From Rhizobium bangladeshense (GTDB taxonomy: Bacteria; Pseudomonadota; Alphaproteobacteria; Rhizobiales; Rhizobiaceae), in assembly GCF_017357245.1 (NCBI RefSeq), contig NZ_CP071612.1, positions 2,173,001-2,237,000 on the forward strand: DNA of 64,000 nt, written 5' to 3'. Numbering within the stretch: the first letter of the stretch is position 1; each line of letters opens with the position of its first letter. The notes beneath the pieces are model-generated. The model was not told the DNA's origin and searched no databases. It saw only the letters and a list, made by a program, of their open reading frames with translations. Shown piece after piece: positions 27,340-37,067 of this stretch. The position numbers and the translations under genes were made by a program.

Positions 27340-27948
27340 ATGGATATCTTCACGGCAGCCGGTCTGACGGCTTTGCTGCAGGTCATTGCTATCGACCTTG
27401 TTCTCGCCGGCGACAACGCAGTGGTCATCGGTCTGGCCGCAGCCGGCCTCGAGGCCACGCAACGGCGCAAGGCGATCGTCATCGGCATTCTTGCCGCGAC
27501 GATTTTGCGTATTCTTTTTGCCAGTATCGCCGTCTATCTGCTGGCGATCGTCGGCCTGCTGCTGGCCGGCGGCCTGCTGCTGCTTTGGGTCTGCTGGAAG
27601 ATGTGGCGCGAGCTTCGCAACGGCCACCACGAGGAAGAGGTCGCCGAAAGCGGCGAAGGGGTTCCGAAAAAGACCTTCTTTCAGGCAGCGACCCAGATCG
27701 TCGTTGCCGACGTTTCGATGTCGCTCGACAACGTGCTCGCCGTTGCGGGCGCTGCGCGCGAACATCCGAGCGTGTTGGTCATCGGCCTCGGCCTGTCGAT
27801 CGCGCTGATGGGCATCGCGGCGCACTTTATCGCCCGGCTGCTCAGCCGCCATCGCTGGATCGCGTATGTCGGTCTGCTGATCATCCTCTACGTCTCGCTT
27901 GACATGATCTATCGCGGCGCGATCGAGCTTCTTCCCTATATGCAGTGA
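27340..27948 (+). CDS. TerC/YjbE-family integral membrane protein
   Basis: 202 residues with six to seven membrane segments. TerC signature: LTALLQVIAIDLVLAGDNAV near the N-terminus and a second acidic motif VVADVSMSLDNVLAVAG around residue 125. Members are linked to manganese export or metal homeostasis; the two Asp/Asn motifs are the putative metal site. It is a single-gene unit. Function inferred from family. Confidence 0.9.
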   Translation: MDIFTAAGLTALLQVIAIDLVLAGDNAVVIGLAAAGLEATQRRKAIVIGILAATILRILFASIAVYLLAIVGLLLAGGLLLLWVCWKMWRELRNGHHEEEVAESGEGVPKKTFFQAATQIVVADVSMSLDNVLAVAGAAREHPSVLVIGLGLSIALMGIAAHFIARLLSRHRWIAYVGLLIILYVSLDMIYRGAIELLPYMQ

Positions 27949-28025
27949 GCTGCGTCAGGGGTCGGGTTCAACCCCGATCCCGCTTTGACAGTCATTTGAT
28001 AAGAAGGGACGCCGCAGCGCTTGAG

Positions 28026-28841
28026 TTATACGAGAAACTCGGTCTCGAAGCTCATCTGATCAAACGCCGGCACCACATGGTTCGGCGTCTGATCCATCAC
28101 CGAATCGTAGTCCAGCGGCGTATGCATATGGGTGAGAATCGCCCGTTTCGGCTTCAGCCGGTCGATCCAGTCGAGCGACTGTTCCAGCGACAGATGGCTT
28201 GGATGATAGCTATATTGCAGAGCGTCGATGATCAGCACATCGAGGTTTTGCAGTTTCTCGACGGTCTGCGGCGGGAAATCGCTGATATCGCTGCAATAAG
28301 CCACATCGCCGATCCGGAAGCCGAGCGAATGGATATCGCCATGCTGCTGGATATGCGGTGAAAAATCGATCTTTCCGCCGGGGCCGCGGATTTCGACGGG
28401 TTCGTCGAGATTTTCGATGACAACGGGCAGCACGATCGGCGGATAATTGCTGCCGGGCGGCGTTTCCAGGCAATAGCCGAAGGCTTCACGAAGCCTGTCC
28501 ATCGTAAATTGGTCGGCAAAGATCGGCACCCGGCGGCGCGTATTGTGAAAATAGCCGCGCAGATCGTCGATGCCATGAATATGGTCTGCATGCGGATGGC
28601 TGTAGAGCACCGCATCGACATGGTCGACCCTTGCCCTGATCATCTGCTCGCGAAAATCCGGCCCGGTGTCGATAACGACCGTTGTCACCCCGTCAGGGCC
28701 GAATTGCTGCACCATGAAAGAGGCGCGCGTACGCCGGTTCTTTGGGTTGTCAGGATTGCAGGCGCCCCAGTCGCCGGTGATGCGCGGAACCCCCGGTGAC
28801 GACGAACAGCCGAGAATGGTGAAACGCCGCCGGTAGAGCAC
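28026..28841 (-). CDS. MBL-fold metal-dependent hydrolase (PhnP-like)
   Basis: 271 residues from GTG 28841, four bases after the tatD stop. Metallo-beta-lactamase motifs: TILGCSSSPGVPRITGDWGA at the N-terminus (PhnP-like phosphodiesterase class), LYSHPHADHIHGIDDLR (HxHxDH), YCSDISDFPP, and ILTHMHTPLDYD. Likely a phosphodiesterase of the PhnP/RNase Z group. It is the last gene of the metG-tatD cluster, an arrangement I recall in related genomes. Substrate unknown. Confidence 0.9.
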   Translation of the reverse strand: MLYRRRFTILGCSSSPGVPRITGDWGACNPDNPKNRRTRASFMVQQFGPDGVTTVVIDTGPDFREQMIRARVDHVDAVLYSHPHADHIHGIDDLRGYFHNTRRRVPIFADQFTMDRLREAFGYCLETPPGSNYPPIVLPVVIENLDEPVEIRGPGGKIDFSPHIQQHGDIHSLGFRIGDVAYCSDISDFPPQTVEKLQNLDVLIIDALQYSYHPSHLSLEQSLDWIDRLKPKRAILTHMHTPLDYDSVMDQTPNHVVPAFDQMSFETEFLV

Positions 28842-28845
28842 GCCG

Positions 28846-29628
28846 CTAGATCCTCGGCATTTTCGAGAACAGGCGCAACGCATTTTGCGTCGTGATCCGG
28901 GCGACGTCCGCATAGGAAAGGCCGATTGTCTCGGCGAGCACTTCGGCCGTGTTGACGACATAGGACGGCTCGTTGCGCTTGCCGCGCCAGCGTTTCGGCG
29001 CGAGATAGGGCGCGTCCGTTTCCACCAGCAGCCGTTCATGCGGGACGGTCTTGGCGATCTCACGCAGCTCTTCCGACTTCGGGAAGGTCAGGATGCCGGA
29101 GAAGGAGACATAGCCGCCAAGCTCGACACCGGTTTTTGCTAGCTCCGGACCAGCCGAGAAGCAGTGCAGTATGAAAGGGAAGGCCCCCTTCCCCGCCTCC
29201 TCGGTCAGGATAGCAGCCATGTCCTCATCGGCGCTGCGGCTGTGAATGACCAGCGGCAGCTGCGTGATGCGCGCCGCTGCGATATGGCGGAGAAAGCCGG
29301 TCTGCTGGTCCTCCGGCTTCTGCGTATCGTAGAAATAGTCTAGACCGGCTTCACCGATCGCGACGATCTTTTCATGAGCGTTAGCAAGGCGCACCAGCTC
29401 TTCTGTCTGTATGTCCAGCTCGTCGCCGGCATTGTTCGGATGCGTGCCGACGGAGCAGAATACCGACGGATATCTTTCGGTGATGGCGAGCAGCCCGTCG
29501 AGCTTGCGCACGCGCGTCGAGATCGTCACTATCTGCTTGACGCCGGCTTGTTGGGCGCGCGTGACGATCTCATCGCGCTCCGCCTCGAAGTCGGCGAAAT
29601 CGAGATGACAATGGGTATCGATCAGCAC
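28846..29628 (-). CDS. TatD-family metal-dependent deoxyribonuclease
   Basis: 260 residues from GTG 29628, four bases after the metG stop. Motifs: LIDTHCHLDFADF, SVGTHPNNAG, AIGEAGLDYFYD, LVIHSRSADEDM, FILHCFSAG, and LVETDAPYLAPKR. These place it in the TatD/YcfH hydrolase family (3'-5' DNase and related activities). Operon with metG and the MBL hydrolase. Confidence 0.94.
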   Translation of the reverse strand: MLIDTHCHLDFADFEAERDEIVTRAQQAGVKQIVTISTRVRKLDGLLAITERYPSVFCSVGTHPNNAGDELDIQTEELVRLANAHEKIVAIGEAGLDYFYDTQKPEDQQTGFLRHIAAARITQLPLVIHSRSADEDMAAILTEEAGKGAFPFILHCFSAGPELAKTGVELGGYVSFSGILTFPKSEELREIAKTVPHERLLVETDAPYLAPKRWRGKRNEPSYVVNTAEVLAETIGLSYADVARITTQNALRLFSKMPRI

Positions 29629-29632
29629 GGCC

Positions 29633-31183
29633 TCAGGCCTCCGGAGCCACATAGCGCGGAAAGACCGGCGTCGGCGCTTCGAGTGCCGTACCGGCAACGA
29701 GGCGGCCCGCCTCGCCAAGGGCGGCGAAATCGCGCTTGTCTGCCGGCGCGGCCACGAGATCGAGCAGCTTGCCGGATGAATCAGGCATGAAGGGCTGCAG
29801 CAGGATGGCGATCTGGCGCACCACCTCGGCCGTGACGTAAAGCACTGTTCCCATCCGCGCCGGATCCGTCTTCTTCAGCGCCCAGGGCGCCTGACCGGCG
29901 AAATAGCGATCGGCCTCCGAAACCACCGCAATGATCGAGGCAAGCGCACGATGGATGAGCTGCTTTCCCATGTCCTCGCGCGTCGATGCATGCAGCGCGT
30001 CGGCCTGGGCCAGCATCGCCTTGTCCTCGTCGGTCAGCGGCCCGCATTCCGGGATCTTGCCGTCGCAATTCTTGACGATCATCGACAGCGACCGGCTGGC
30101 GAGGTTGCCGATGCCATTGGCGAGGTCGGAATTGATGCGCGTGCCGATCGCCTCTTCGCTGTAGCTGCCGTCCTGGCCGAAGGAGACTTCGCGCAGGAAG
30201 AAGTAGCGCACCTGGTCGAGACCGAAATGGTTTACGAGATTGACGGGATCGACGACGTTGCCGAGCGACTTCGACATCTTCTCGCCCTTGTTGAGCAGGA
30301 AGCCATGGGCAAAGACGCGCTTCGGCAGCGGCAGATTCGCGGACATCAGGAAGGCCGGCCAATAGACGGCGTGGAAGCGGATGATGTCCTTGCCGATGAT
30401 GTGCACGTCGGCCGGCCAGTATTTCGCTCGCGGGCCGTTGCGGTCCTCGATATAGCCGGTCGCCGTGATGTAGTTGGTCAGCGCGTCCACCCAAACATAC
30501 ATCACGTGCGAAGGGTCGTTCGGCACCTTGATGCCCCAGTCGAAGGTTGTGCGCGAGACCGACAAATCCTTCAGGCCTGACTTGACGAAGGAGATCACCT
30601 CGTTGCGCCGCTCGGCCGGACCGATGAAATCGGGATTGGCCTCGTAATGCGCAAGCAGCCTGTCCTGATATTCGGAGAGCTTGAAGAAGTAGCTCGCCTC
30701 TTCCACCCACTCGACGGGCGTGCCCTGCGGGCCGTAGCGCACGCCGTCGGCGCGCAGCTCCGTCTCGCTTTCCTGGTAATACGCCTCATCGCGCACCGAA
30801 TACCAGCCTGCATAGCTGTCCTTGTAGATGTCGCCGTTGTAGGCCATCAGGTTCCAGATATTCCGCGACGTCTCGTGATGACGTTGCTGTGTCGTGCGGA
30901 TGAAATCATCGTTCGAGGCGTTGAGCAGCTTCGCCATCGCCTCGAATTCGCCGGAGTTGCGATCGGCCAGCGCCTGTGCGGTGATCCCTTCGGCACGCGC
31001 CGTCTGCTGCATCTTCTGGCCATGTTCGTCGGTGCCCGTCAGAAAGAAGACGTCCTTGCCATCCAAGCGCTGATAGCGCGCCATCGCATCCGTCGCGATC
31101 AACTCATAGGCGTGGCCGATGTGCGGCTTGCCGTTGGGGTAGGAAATCGCGGTGGTGATGTAGAAGGGTGTCTTGTCTGTCAT
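29633..31183 (-). CDS. metG: Methionyl-tRNA synthetase
   Basis: 516 residues from ATG 31183 ([20 protein letters not shown]). Class I signatures: PHIGHAYE (HIGH) and EKMSKSLGN (KMSKS); also [16 protein letters not shown]. The zinc-knuckle position reads [15 protein letters not shown] without paired cysteines, and there is no C-terminal EMAP-like domain, as in the short alphaproteobacterial type. First gene of the metG-tatD-MBL unit. An ATG nine bases earlier is possible. Confidence 0.96.
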   Translation of the reverse strand: MTDKTPFYITTAISYPNGKPHIGHAYELIATDAMARYQRLDGKDVFFLTGTDEHGQKMQQTARAEGITAQALADRNSGEFEAMAKLLNASNDDFIRTTQQRHHETSRNIWNLMAYNGDIYKDSYAGWYSVRDEAYYQESETELRADGVRYGPQGTPVEWVEEASYFFKLSEYQDRLLAHYEANPDFIGPAERRNEVISFVKSGLKDLSVSRTTFDWGIKVPNDPSHVMYVWVDALTNYITATGYIEDRNGPRAKYWPADVHIIGKDIIRFHAVYWPAFLMSANLPLPKRVFAHGFLLNKGEKMSKSLGNVVDPVNLVNHFGLDQVRYFFLREVSFGQDGSYSEEAIGTRINSDLANGIGNLASRSLSMIVKNCDGKIPECGPLTDEDKAMLAQADALHASTREDMGKQLIHRALASIIAVVSEADRYFAGQAPWALKKTDPARMGTVLYVTAEVVRQIAILLQPFMPDSSGKLLDLVAAPADKRDFAALGEAGRLVAGTALEAPTPVFPRYVAPEA

Positions 31184-31415
31184 GGCGGCCAATGTCCGGC
31201 TTATTCTATCAATGGTCAGCCGCTCTTAGCGCATGTAACCGTCAAGCGAAACATCAAGTTTTGCTGCCGTCCATGATTTCCGAGACACGGGCTCGTGAAC
31301 TTGACTCCATTTCGCACGCAATTTACCGGTCGTCAGAAAGAGGGGCAGGACCGAACGAAGTGCCAGTTTTCATCTATCGCGATCGTCGTGGACGGACGCC
31401 GTTGGAGGCGCTTGC

Positions 31416-32204
31416 TTGACATTCGAGCCTCTTTATTCGCTTTCGGGCCTGTTCGTCGGCGCCCTTGTCGGCATTACCGGCGTTGGCGGCGGTTCGCTGA
31501 TGACACCGTTGCTGGTGTTGCTCTTCGGCGTTCATCCCGCGACCGCCGTCGGTACCGACCTTCTCTATGCGGCGATCACCAAGACGGCGGGCACCGCCGT
31601 TCACGGCGTGCATGGGCGTGTCAGCTGGAAGATCGTCGGCAGTCTCGCCGCCGGCAGTGTGCCGGCTGCCTTGCTGATGCTCTGGCTGCTGGCAGGCGTC
31701 GATCGCAAGAGCATCGGCGTGACCAACACCATCACATCAGCCCTCGGTTGGCTTCTGGTGATGACCGCGATCATGCTGATCTTTCGCGGTCCGATACTCG
31801 AATTGGCGCGCCGCGCCATGGGCGAACGAACGCCGCCAGGACCCGCGACCATTCTTGCCATCACCGTCATTTTCGGATTCTGTCTCGGCGTGCTCGTCAC
31901 CTTGACCTCAGTCGGTGCCGGTGCGCTTGGTGTGACGATCCTGCTGGTCCTCTATCCCAGGCTCGATGTGCGCGAGATCGTCGGTTCCGATATCGTCCAC
32001 GCCGTACCCCTCACCCTGATCGGCGGCACCGGCTACTGGCTGATCGGCGAGATCGACTGGCCGATGCTCTTTGCCCTGCTCGTCGGCTCGATCCCCGGCA
32101 TCATTCTGGGAAGCCTTCTGGCGCCGAAACTGCACGAACGCACCATCCGCATCGTTCTCGCCGTGACGCTTGGCGTCGTCGCATGGAAGCTGCTGGCCGG
32201 CTGA
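31416..32204 (+). CDS. TauE/SafE (TSUP) family permease
   Basis: 262 residues from TTG 31416, eight bases after ggagg. Eight or so membrane segments; the TSUP repeats are visible as VGITGVGGGSLMTPLLVLLF at the N-terminus and TLTSVGAGALGVTILLVLYP in the second half. Members move sulfonates or related anions. It lies on the plus strand between holB and metG, interrupting an otherwise same-strand housekeeping block. Confidence 0.9.
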   Translation: MTFEPLYSLSGLFVGALVGITGVGGGSLMTPLLVLLFGVHPATAVGTDLLYAAITKTAGTAVHGVHGRVSWKIVGSLAAGSVPAALLMLWLLAGVDRKSIGVTNTITSALGWLLVMTAIMLIFRGPILELARRAMGERTPPGPATILAITVIFGFCLGVLVTLTSVGAGALGVTILLVLYPRLDVREIVGSDIVHAVPLTLIGGTGYWLIGEIDWPMLFALLVGSIPGIILGSLLAPKLHERTIRIVLAVTLGVVAWKLLAG

Positions 32205-32220
32205 TCCGCCCAAATCTTGG

Positions 32221-33252
32221 CTACGGACCCGGCTTTTTGATATCCGCGAGAATACCGATGATCGTCTGCTTCCGGTCGAGATTATAGGCGTCGGAAATGG
32301 TAAGCCGCTCGGTAACTTCCGAATAGAGCCGCGCCAGTCGTTCGGCCGTGGCGATCTGCCCCTCGCCTGCAGCCGCGCGAGCGCGGCTCATGATGTCGTC
32401 GCCGACGTGGCTGACGAAGAAATCGAAAATCGTGTCGCTTTCCTTGCTCGAAAGTGCCTCGGCCAGCCGATGCATTGCCTTGCGCGCCGAAGGCCCCTCG
32501 GCCGAAAGCACCTCGTCATAACAGGCGATGATTTCGCCGCCGCCATAGTTCAAGAGCTTCAAGGCTTCGCCGACGCTACCCTTGGCTGCCGAAAGCACGC
32601 CGCCCTCGCCTGATATGCCGAGATGGGCAAGGGCCGCAACAAGTGCCTGGTCGGCAAGCGGCGCCAGCTTCAGCGGCAGGCATCGCGAGCGGATCGTCGG
32701 CAGCAGCCGGCCTGGTGCGTGCGACAGCACCAGAAACAGCGCCCGCTTCGGCGGCTCCTCGAGAATCTTCAGAATGGCGTTGGCCGCGTTGCGGTTCATG
32801 TCGTCGGCCGGGTCGATGATGACGATTCGCCAGTTGCCGGTGCCTGAGGTCTGCGAGAAGAACTTGCCGGCACGGCGCACCTCGTCGACGGTAATCGCCG
32901 ATTTCACCTTGCCCGTCTTTTCGTCCACCGGCCGGGCGAGATGCAGGAGGTTGTGCGAGGCTCCGGAGGCAATCTGCCGACTGACGGCGGAACCGGGATC
33001 AGGATCGCCGATCATCTCCGGCGCCGCGTCGGGATCGGGATGCGAGAGCACGTGATTGGCGAAGCGGAAGGCGAGCGTCGCCTTGCCGATGCCCTGCGGG
33101 CCTTCGATCAGGATGGCGTGATGGCCCTTGCCGGATCGATAGGATTGCGCGAGGAAGGACTCTGCCTCCTCATGGCCAAACAGCCTGGTATTTTCCGCGG
33201 GCCAGATGGCGCCGTCCAGCAGTCCCGGCCTTTCTTCACTCATAATGGGCAT
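32221..33252 (-). CDS. holB: DNA polymerase III subunit delta'
   Basis: 343 residues. Clamp-loader AAA+ protein: LIEGPQGIGKATLAFRF (P-loop), VIIDPADDMNRNAANAILKI then LEEPPKRALFLVLSHAPGRL, and TIRSRCLPLKL. Its ATG at 33252 overlaps the tmk stop; ATG 33243 (MSEERPGLL) is an equally plausible start. Gene order tmk-holB is conserved in many bacteria. Confidence 0.95.
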   Translation of the reverse strand: MPIMSEERPGLLDGAIWPAENTRLFGHEEAESFLAQSYRSGKGHHAILIEGPQGIGKATLAFRFANHVLSHPDPDAAPEMIGDPDPGSAVSRQIASGASHNLLHLARPVDEKTGKVKSAITVDEVRRAGKFFSQTSGTGNWRIVIIDPADDMNRNAANAILKILEEPPKRALFLVLSHAPGRLLPTIRSRCLPLKLAPLADQALVAALAHLGISGEGGVLSAAKGSVGEALKLLNYGGGEIIACYDEVLSAEGPSARKAMHRLAEALSSKESDTIFDFFVSHVGDDIMSRARAAAGEGQIATAERLARLYSEVTERLTISDAYNLDRKQTIIGILADIKKPGP

Positions 33253-33932
33253 CACTCATGGTGGGCGGCTTCGGGCATCCGCGCGCGGTCTGCGGGTGAT
33301 ATGAGCCGCTTGACGATTGCCAGGATCTCGGCGGCGATCGCCTCTTCCGTCTGCATGGCATTGACCACGTGGCAGCGCTCCGGCTCGCGAGCCGCGATGT
33401 CGAGAAAGGCCTCGCGCCGTTTTTCATGCGTTTCGAGCCGCTCCTTCTCGAAGCGGTCCGGACCCTCCGAAGCGCTGCGCTTCTGCGCCCGCTCCAGCCC
33501 GACCTTTGCTGGAATATCCAGTATCAAGGTGCAATCCGGCATGACGCCGTTGATGGCCACCCGCTGCAGCGTTTCGATGAAATCGGGCTCGAGATTGCCG
33601 GTGATGCCCTGGTAGACGCGGGAGGAATCAATGAAGCGATCGCAGAGCACGATCTTACCTGACGTAAGGGCAGGCCGGATCACCTCTTCGACATGATCGT
33701 TGCGCGCTGCCGCAAAGAGGATTGCCTCCATTCGAGTGCCGAAGGCCTCGGCAGCGCCCGACAGGAGCACGTGGCGCACGGCCTCCGCGCCCGGCGACCC
33801 ACCGGGCTCCCGGGTCACCAGCACCTCACGCCCCTCGCCTTCCAACGCCTCGGCGAGCCGGCGGATTTGCGTGGACTTCCCCGCGCCTTCCCCGCCTTCA
33901 AACGTAACGAACAGTCCCGTACCGGATGACAA
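33252..33932 (-). CDS. tmk: Thymidylate kinase
   Basis: 226 residues if TTG 33932 is the start, six bases after gggaag; a TTG at 33938 or ATG 33962 are alternatives. Converts dTMP to dTDP. P-loop [17 protein letters not shown] motif [15 protein letters not shown], and the lid region [15 protein letters not shown]. Overlaps holB and lies downstream of the D,D-carboxypeptidase gene. Confidence 0.95.
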   Translation of the reverse strand: MSSGTGLFVTFEGGEGAGKSTQIRRLAEALEGEGREVLVTREPGGSPGAEAVRHVLLSGAAEAFGTRMEAILFAAARNDHVEEVIRPALTSGKIVLCDRFIDSSRVYQGITGNLEPDFIETLQRVAINGVMPDCTLILDIPAKVGLERAQKRSASEGPDRFEKERLETHEKRREAFLDIAAREPERCHVVNAMQTEEAIAAEILAIVKRLISPADRARMPEAAHHE

Positions 33933-34166
33933 TGACAACTTCCCGCATTCCGGACGCCGCACGCACGCGCGCCCTGCCTCTTCTATCTATCCGAAGACAC
34001 CGGGAAGGAAAACCTTTCGCCGCGGCGACACAATCACCTTTCCCGCAAATTGTATCAGAAGATCGGGCGTTCAAGTCTGGAGATGACTGTGCGGCAACGA
34101 CACGCGTGTAAGAAAGCGCCGTGCGCAACTCCCCGATCTGCAGAAATTGCGGTGCGCATAAGGCGT

Positions 34167-35360
34167 TCAGCCAGGGGCGGACTTGTCCCAGAGCCAGGAG
34201 AAGAACAGCGATTCGCCGAGTTCCAGCATGGCGTCGACCGCCCGGCTGCTGAGCGAGCCCTTTCCGACGGCCTGCGCGGTATAGAGCGGCACTTCCCTGA
34301 GCAGCCGGCTGCCGGCGAAAATCCTGAGTGTGCCGGCCTGATAGTCCGGCTTCACCGGCGCCGTCAGCGGCCAGCGATAGACGATGCGCGCCGACAGCCG
34401 GTCGGGATTGCTGATTGGAATATAGACGCTGACCGGCACCTTGGCGACGAGATCGACGGTGCGCGCCATGCCGCCATAGACGCTGGCTGAGCCGATCACC
34501 TCATGCTCGCCGAAAATCTGTCGGTTCTCGAAGGCGGTTAGTCCCCATTCGAGCACGCGCTTGGCCTCCTCTGTCCGCTCCTTGTCGGAGGCGATGCCGG
34601 CAAGCGTCAAAAACAGGCGCCGGCCGTCGCGCTGGACCGAAGCGACGATTGAATAACCCTCGCCCTCGGCAAAGCCGGTCGCTAGGCCGTCGGCGCCCAG
34701 ATCGAGCCCGAGCAGCGGGTTGCGGTTGCGCTGGAAGATCTTGTTCCATTCGAAATCCGGCTGCGCGAAAAAGGGATAGAGATTGGGATAGGATTGCTGG
34801 AGAGCGGCAGCAAGCGTCACCATCTCGCGCGCCGTCACCTTGCTCTTGCCGTCGGGAAGGCCGGTGGAATTGCCGAACACCGCGTTCTCCATACCGAGCT
34901 CGCGGGCGCGGCGGGTCATCGACTGAGCGAACTGCTGTTCGCTTCCGGCCATCCCCTCGGCAAGGATGATGCAACTGTCATTGGCGCCCTGGATCGCGAC
35001 GCCTTTGATCAGATCCTCAACGCGCACGCGCGACTTCAGCGCGGCAAACATCGTTGCCGTCCTCGACGGCGCGCCACCGGTCCGCCAGGCATATTCGGAA
35101 ACGGGGTATTCGGTATCGAGCGTGATCTGGCCCTTGGTCAGTGCCTCGAAGACCAGATCCATCGTCATTAGCTTGGCGAGCGATGCCGGCGAAAAGCCCT
35201 GATCCGCGTTTTTGGCGAGAAGCACCGTGCCGGTTGAGGCCTCGATCATATAAGCCTGCGCCGCCTTGGTGGCAAAACCGGCTGCGCCCCCGTCGGCAGC
35301 ATGCGCGCTGGCGGCGAGTGGCATCAGACATGCAAGCAGGCGAAGCACAGGCCTCAGCAT
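34167..35360 (-). CDS. D-alanyl-D-alanine carboxypeptidase family (PBP5-like) with altered motifs
   Basis: 397 residues, signal peptide (LLACLMPLAASAHA). Serine-type S11 peptidase fold that trims peptidoglycan pentapeptides in the periplasm. The nucleophile motif SLAK is at residues 60-63. The second motif, normally SxN, reads GAN (VAIQGANDSC). The third, normally KTG, reads ATG (GADGLATGF). The C-terminal domain typical of PBP5 follows (VDLVAKVPVSVYIPISN). Fold assignment is firm; activity is doubtful. ATG at 35372 would add four residues. Confidence 0.92.
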   Translation of the reverse strand: MLRPVLRLLACLMPLAASAHAADGGAAGFATKAAQAYMIEASTGTVLLAKNADQGFSPASLAKLMTMDLVFEALTKGQITLDTEYPVSEYAWRTGGAPSRTATMFAALKSRVRVEDLIKGVAIQGANDSCIILAEGMAGSEQQFAQSMTRRARELGMENAVFGNSTGLPDGKSKVTAREMVTLAAALQQSYPNLYPFFAQPDFEWNKIFQRNRNPLLGLDLGADGLATGFAEGEGYSIVASVQRDGRRLFLTLAGIASDKERTEEAKRVLEWGLTAFENRQIFGEHEVIGSASVYGGMARTVDLVAKVPVSVYIPISNPDRLSARIVYRWPLTAPVKPDYQAGTLRIFAGSRLLREVPLYTAQAVGKGSLSSRAVDAMLELGESLFFSWLWDKSAPG

Positions 35361-35429
35361 CGCAATTCCCATCGGTCAACGGCATATTGAGAAGGTTAGA
35401 GCGCGGCGAAATCCGATGCAATCGCCATG

Positions 35430-36536
35430 CTAGCGCGCTGCGAATTTTGCCTGCTGGCGTTTGGCCGAGGCAAGGATCGAGGCCTGCGTCAGCCCATCAT
35501 TGCGCGCCATCACCGCGTCGAATGCGAGATCGACCGTCACCGTTTTCACCGCGTCGTTCTGGTAGCCGAGCGCGAGGGAAGGCTGAGACCCGCCATAGGG
35601 CCGCTCATAGGGCACGGGACCGATCTCCGGCAACACGACCATCTGATCGAAGCCCGGCGCAGCGGCGGAGGAAGGAGCCGATGGCGCCACTAGGACATGG
35701 GCGGCCGGCGCAAGGCCGGGCGCCGCATTGGAGCGCGCGCTCGGCGTCGAGCCGGCATAGGAGGTTGCCGACAACGGCACCGGCACCTTGGCCGGCCGCG
35801 TTTCATAATTTTCCGCACTCTGCAGCTGATCGCGGGTGATCTTGCGGCTGTTGGAGGCGACCATGACGCCGGTTGCGATCTGCCCTTCCGGATTGACGCC
35901 AGGGATCCGGCTGCCCTTCGGCACGTAGGAGGCCATCAGATAGGGCATGTCATGGCCGTCCATGCGGGCGCGGCCCACATATTGCACGCGCACCTTGCCA
36001 GTGCCGCTGTGCTGCAGATCCAGCATGTCGGCGGTCTTGTTGGAAAGGTCGATGATGCGGCCTTCGTGATAGGGGCCGCGGTCGTTGACACGCACGACGA
36101 TGGAGGAACCGTTCTCGAGATTGGTAACGCGGGCGTAGCTCGGCAGCGGGAACGTCGGATGCGCGGCTGAAAGGTGCATCTGGTCGTAGACTTCGCCGTT
36201 CGCCGTCAGGCGCCCGTGAAAAGCCGAGCCGTACCAGGAGGCGATGCCGACCTTGTTATACGCGAAGTCTTCCTTGGGATAGTACCACTTGCCTTTTACC
36301 GCATAGGGGTTGCCGACTATATAACGGCCGCCGCCCTTCGGGATATTCTTGCCGGTGGCGACGCGGGGGCTGGCCTTCACGCCATATTCGGATTCGGAGA
36401 AATACTCCTTGCCGTGCGCTTTTTTCTTCGGCACCGCCTGTGTCGTACCGCAAGCTGCAACCGTCGCACACATCGCCGATATCGCAAGCCACCGCGCTGT
36501 CGTTGCGAAAGACGCCGCCCCGTATCCCAATCTCAT
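35430..36536 (-). CDS. rlpA: RlpA-like septal lipoprotein / lytic transglycosylase
   Basis: 368 residues. Lipobox near residue 30 (ISAMCATVAAC), so a lipoprotein. The double-psi barrel domain is about residues 95-190: VGIASWYGSAFHGRLTANGE then YDQMHLSAAHPTFPLPSYAR and RVNDRGPYHEGRIIDLS, with catalytic-type H and D kept. RlpA cleaves denuded glycan strands in some bacteria. The C-terminal third is low complexity and lacks a clear SPOR domain. Upstream of the carboxypeptidase gene on the same strand. Confidence 0.9.
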   Translation of the reverse strand: MRLGYGAASFATTARWLAISAMCATVAACGTTQAVPKKKAHGKEYFSESEYGVKASPRVATGKNIPKGGGRYIVGNPYAVKGKWYYPKEDFAYNKVGIASWYGSAFHGRLTANGEVYDQMHLSAAHPTFPLPSYARVTNLENGSSIVVRVNDRGPYHEGRIIDLSNKTADMLDLQHSGTGKVRVQYVGRARMDGHDMPYLMASYVPKGSRIPGVNPEGQIATGVMVASNSRKITRDQLQSAENYETRPAKVPVPLSATSYAGSTPSARSNAAPGLAPAAHVLVAPSAPSSAAAPGFDQMVVLPEIGPVPYERPYGGSQPSLALGYQNDAVKTVTVDLAFDAVMARNDGLTQASILASAKRQQAKFAAR

Positions 36537-37067
36537 ATATCCCACGCCGCTCAAAGATCGCTATGGTTAAGAACCTTGTCCCATCTCGGGCCAATAACGC
36601 CTTATTCCCACCCGCCTAACGAGACTTTAATCTTGCTGGGTTCGTGGCAAATTTACGAACGATTTCCCAGTGATAGCGAAAATTCTAATCATTATGGTTT
36701 ATAAATCGCTAACGCAAAGCCCCTCTGCCCTGCCCTCCCGCTGTTGCAGTGAGAGCCAAAATCGGCGTGCCGATGCGGGGCATATGGTAAACACCGGGCT
36801 GCATTGAGACGTCGAGAAGTACCGGATCGAGACACCGATTGTGCAGCAGCTGTTCTCCACGCGGTGGCTGTGACTGGGCTTTCACCCCAGGGTAGTTTAT
36901 CGGCTTCCTGCTCTCTCGTTAACGTGTCCTTCACGCCAATGGCATTGGCTGTCGCTCCCTTAAGGCGTGTACTTTGTTTCTTGAATCAAAGTGGAGTAGA
37001 AAGTTTATTCGCAGCGCTTGGGTCGCAGCCCGGCGTCCTTTCCACGCTCATCTTTGGGAGACGAGCC
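36537..37067. other. Intergenic region, rlpA to VCBS-type gene (about 530 bp)
   Basis: The two flanking genes are divergent, so this holds both promoters. The reading frame that runs through 36804-37067 in phase with the downstream gene has atypical composition and no ribosome site. AT-rich patches lie at 36590-36715. No RNA gene or repeat is recognised. Confidence 0.5.

Noticed and set aside
31200..31415. Short plus-strand frames between metG and the TSUP gene
   Set aside because: No ribosome site or domain resemblance; treated as promoter and leader sequence.
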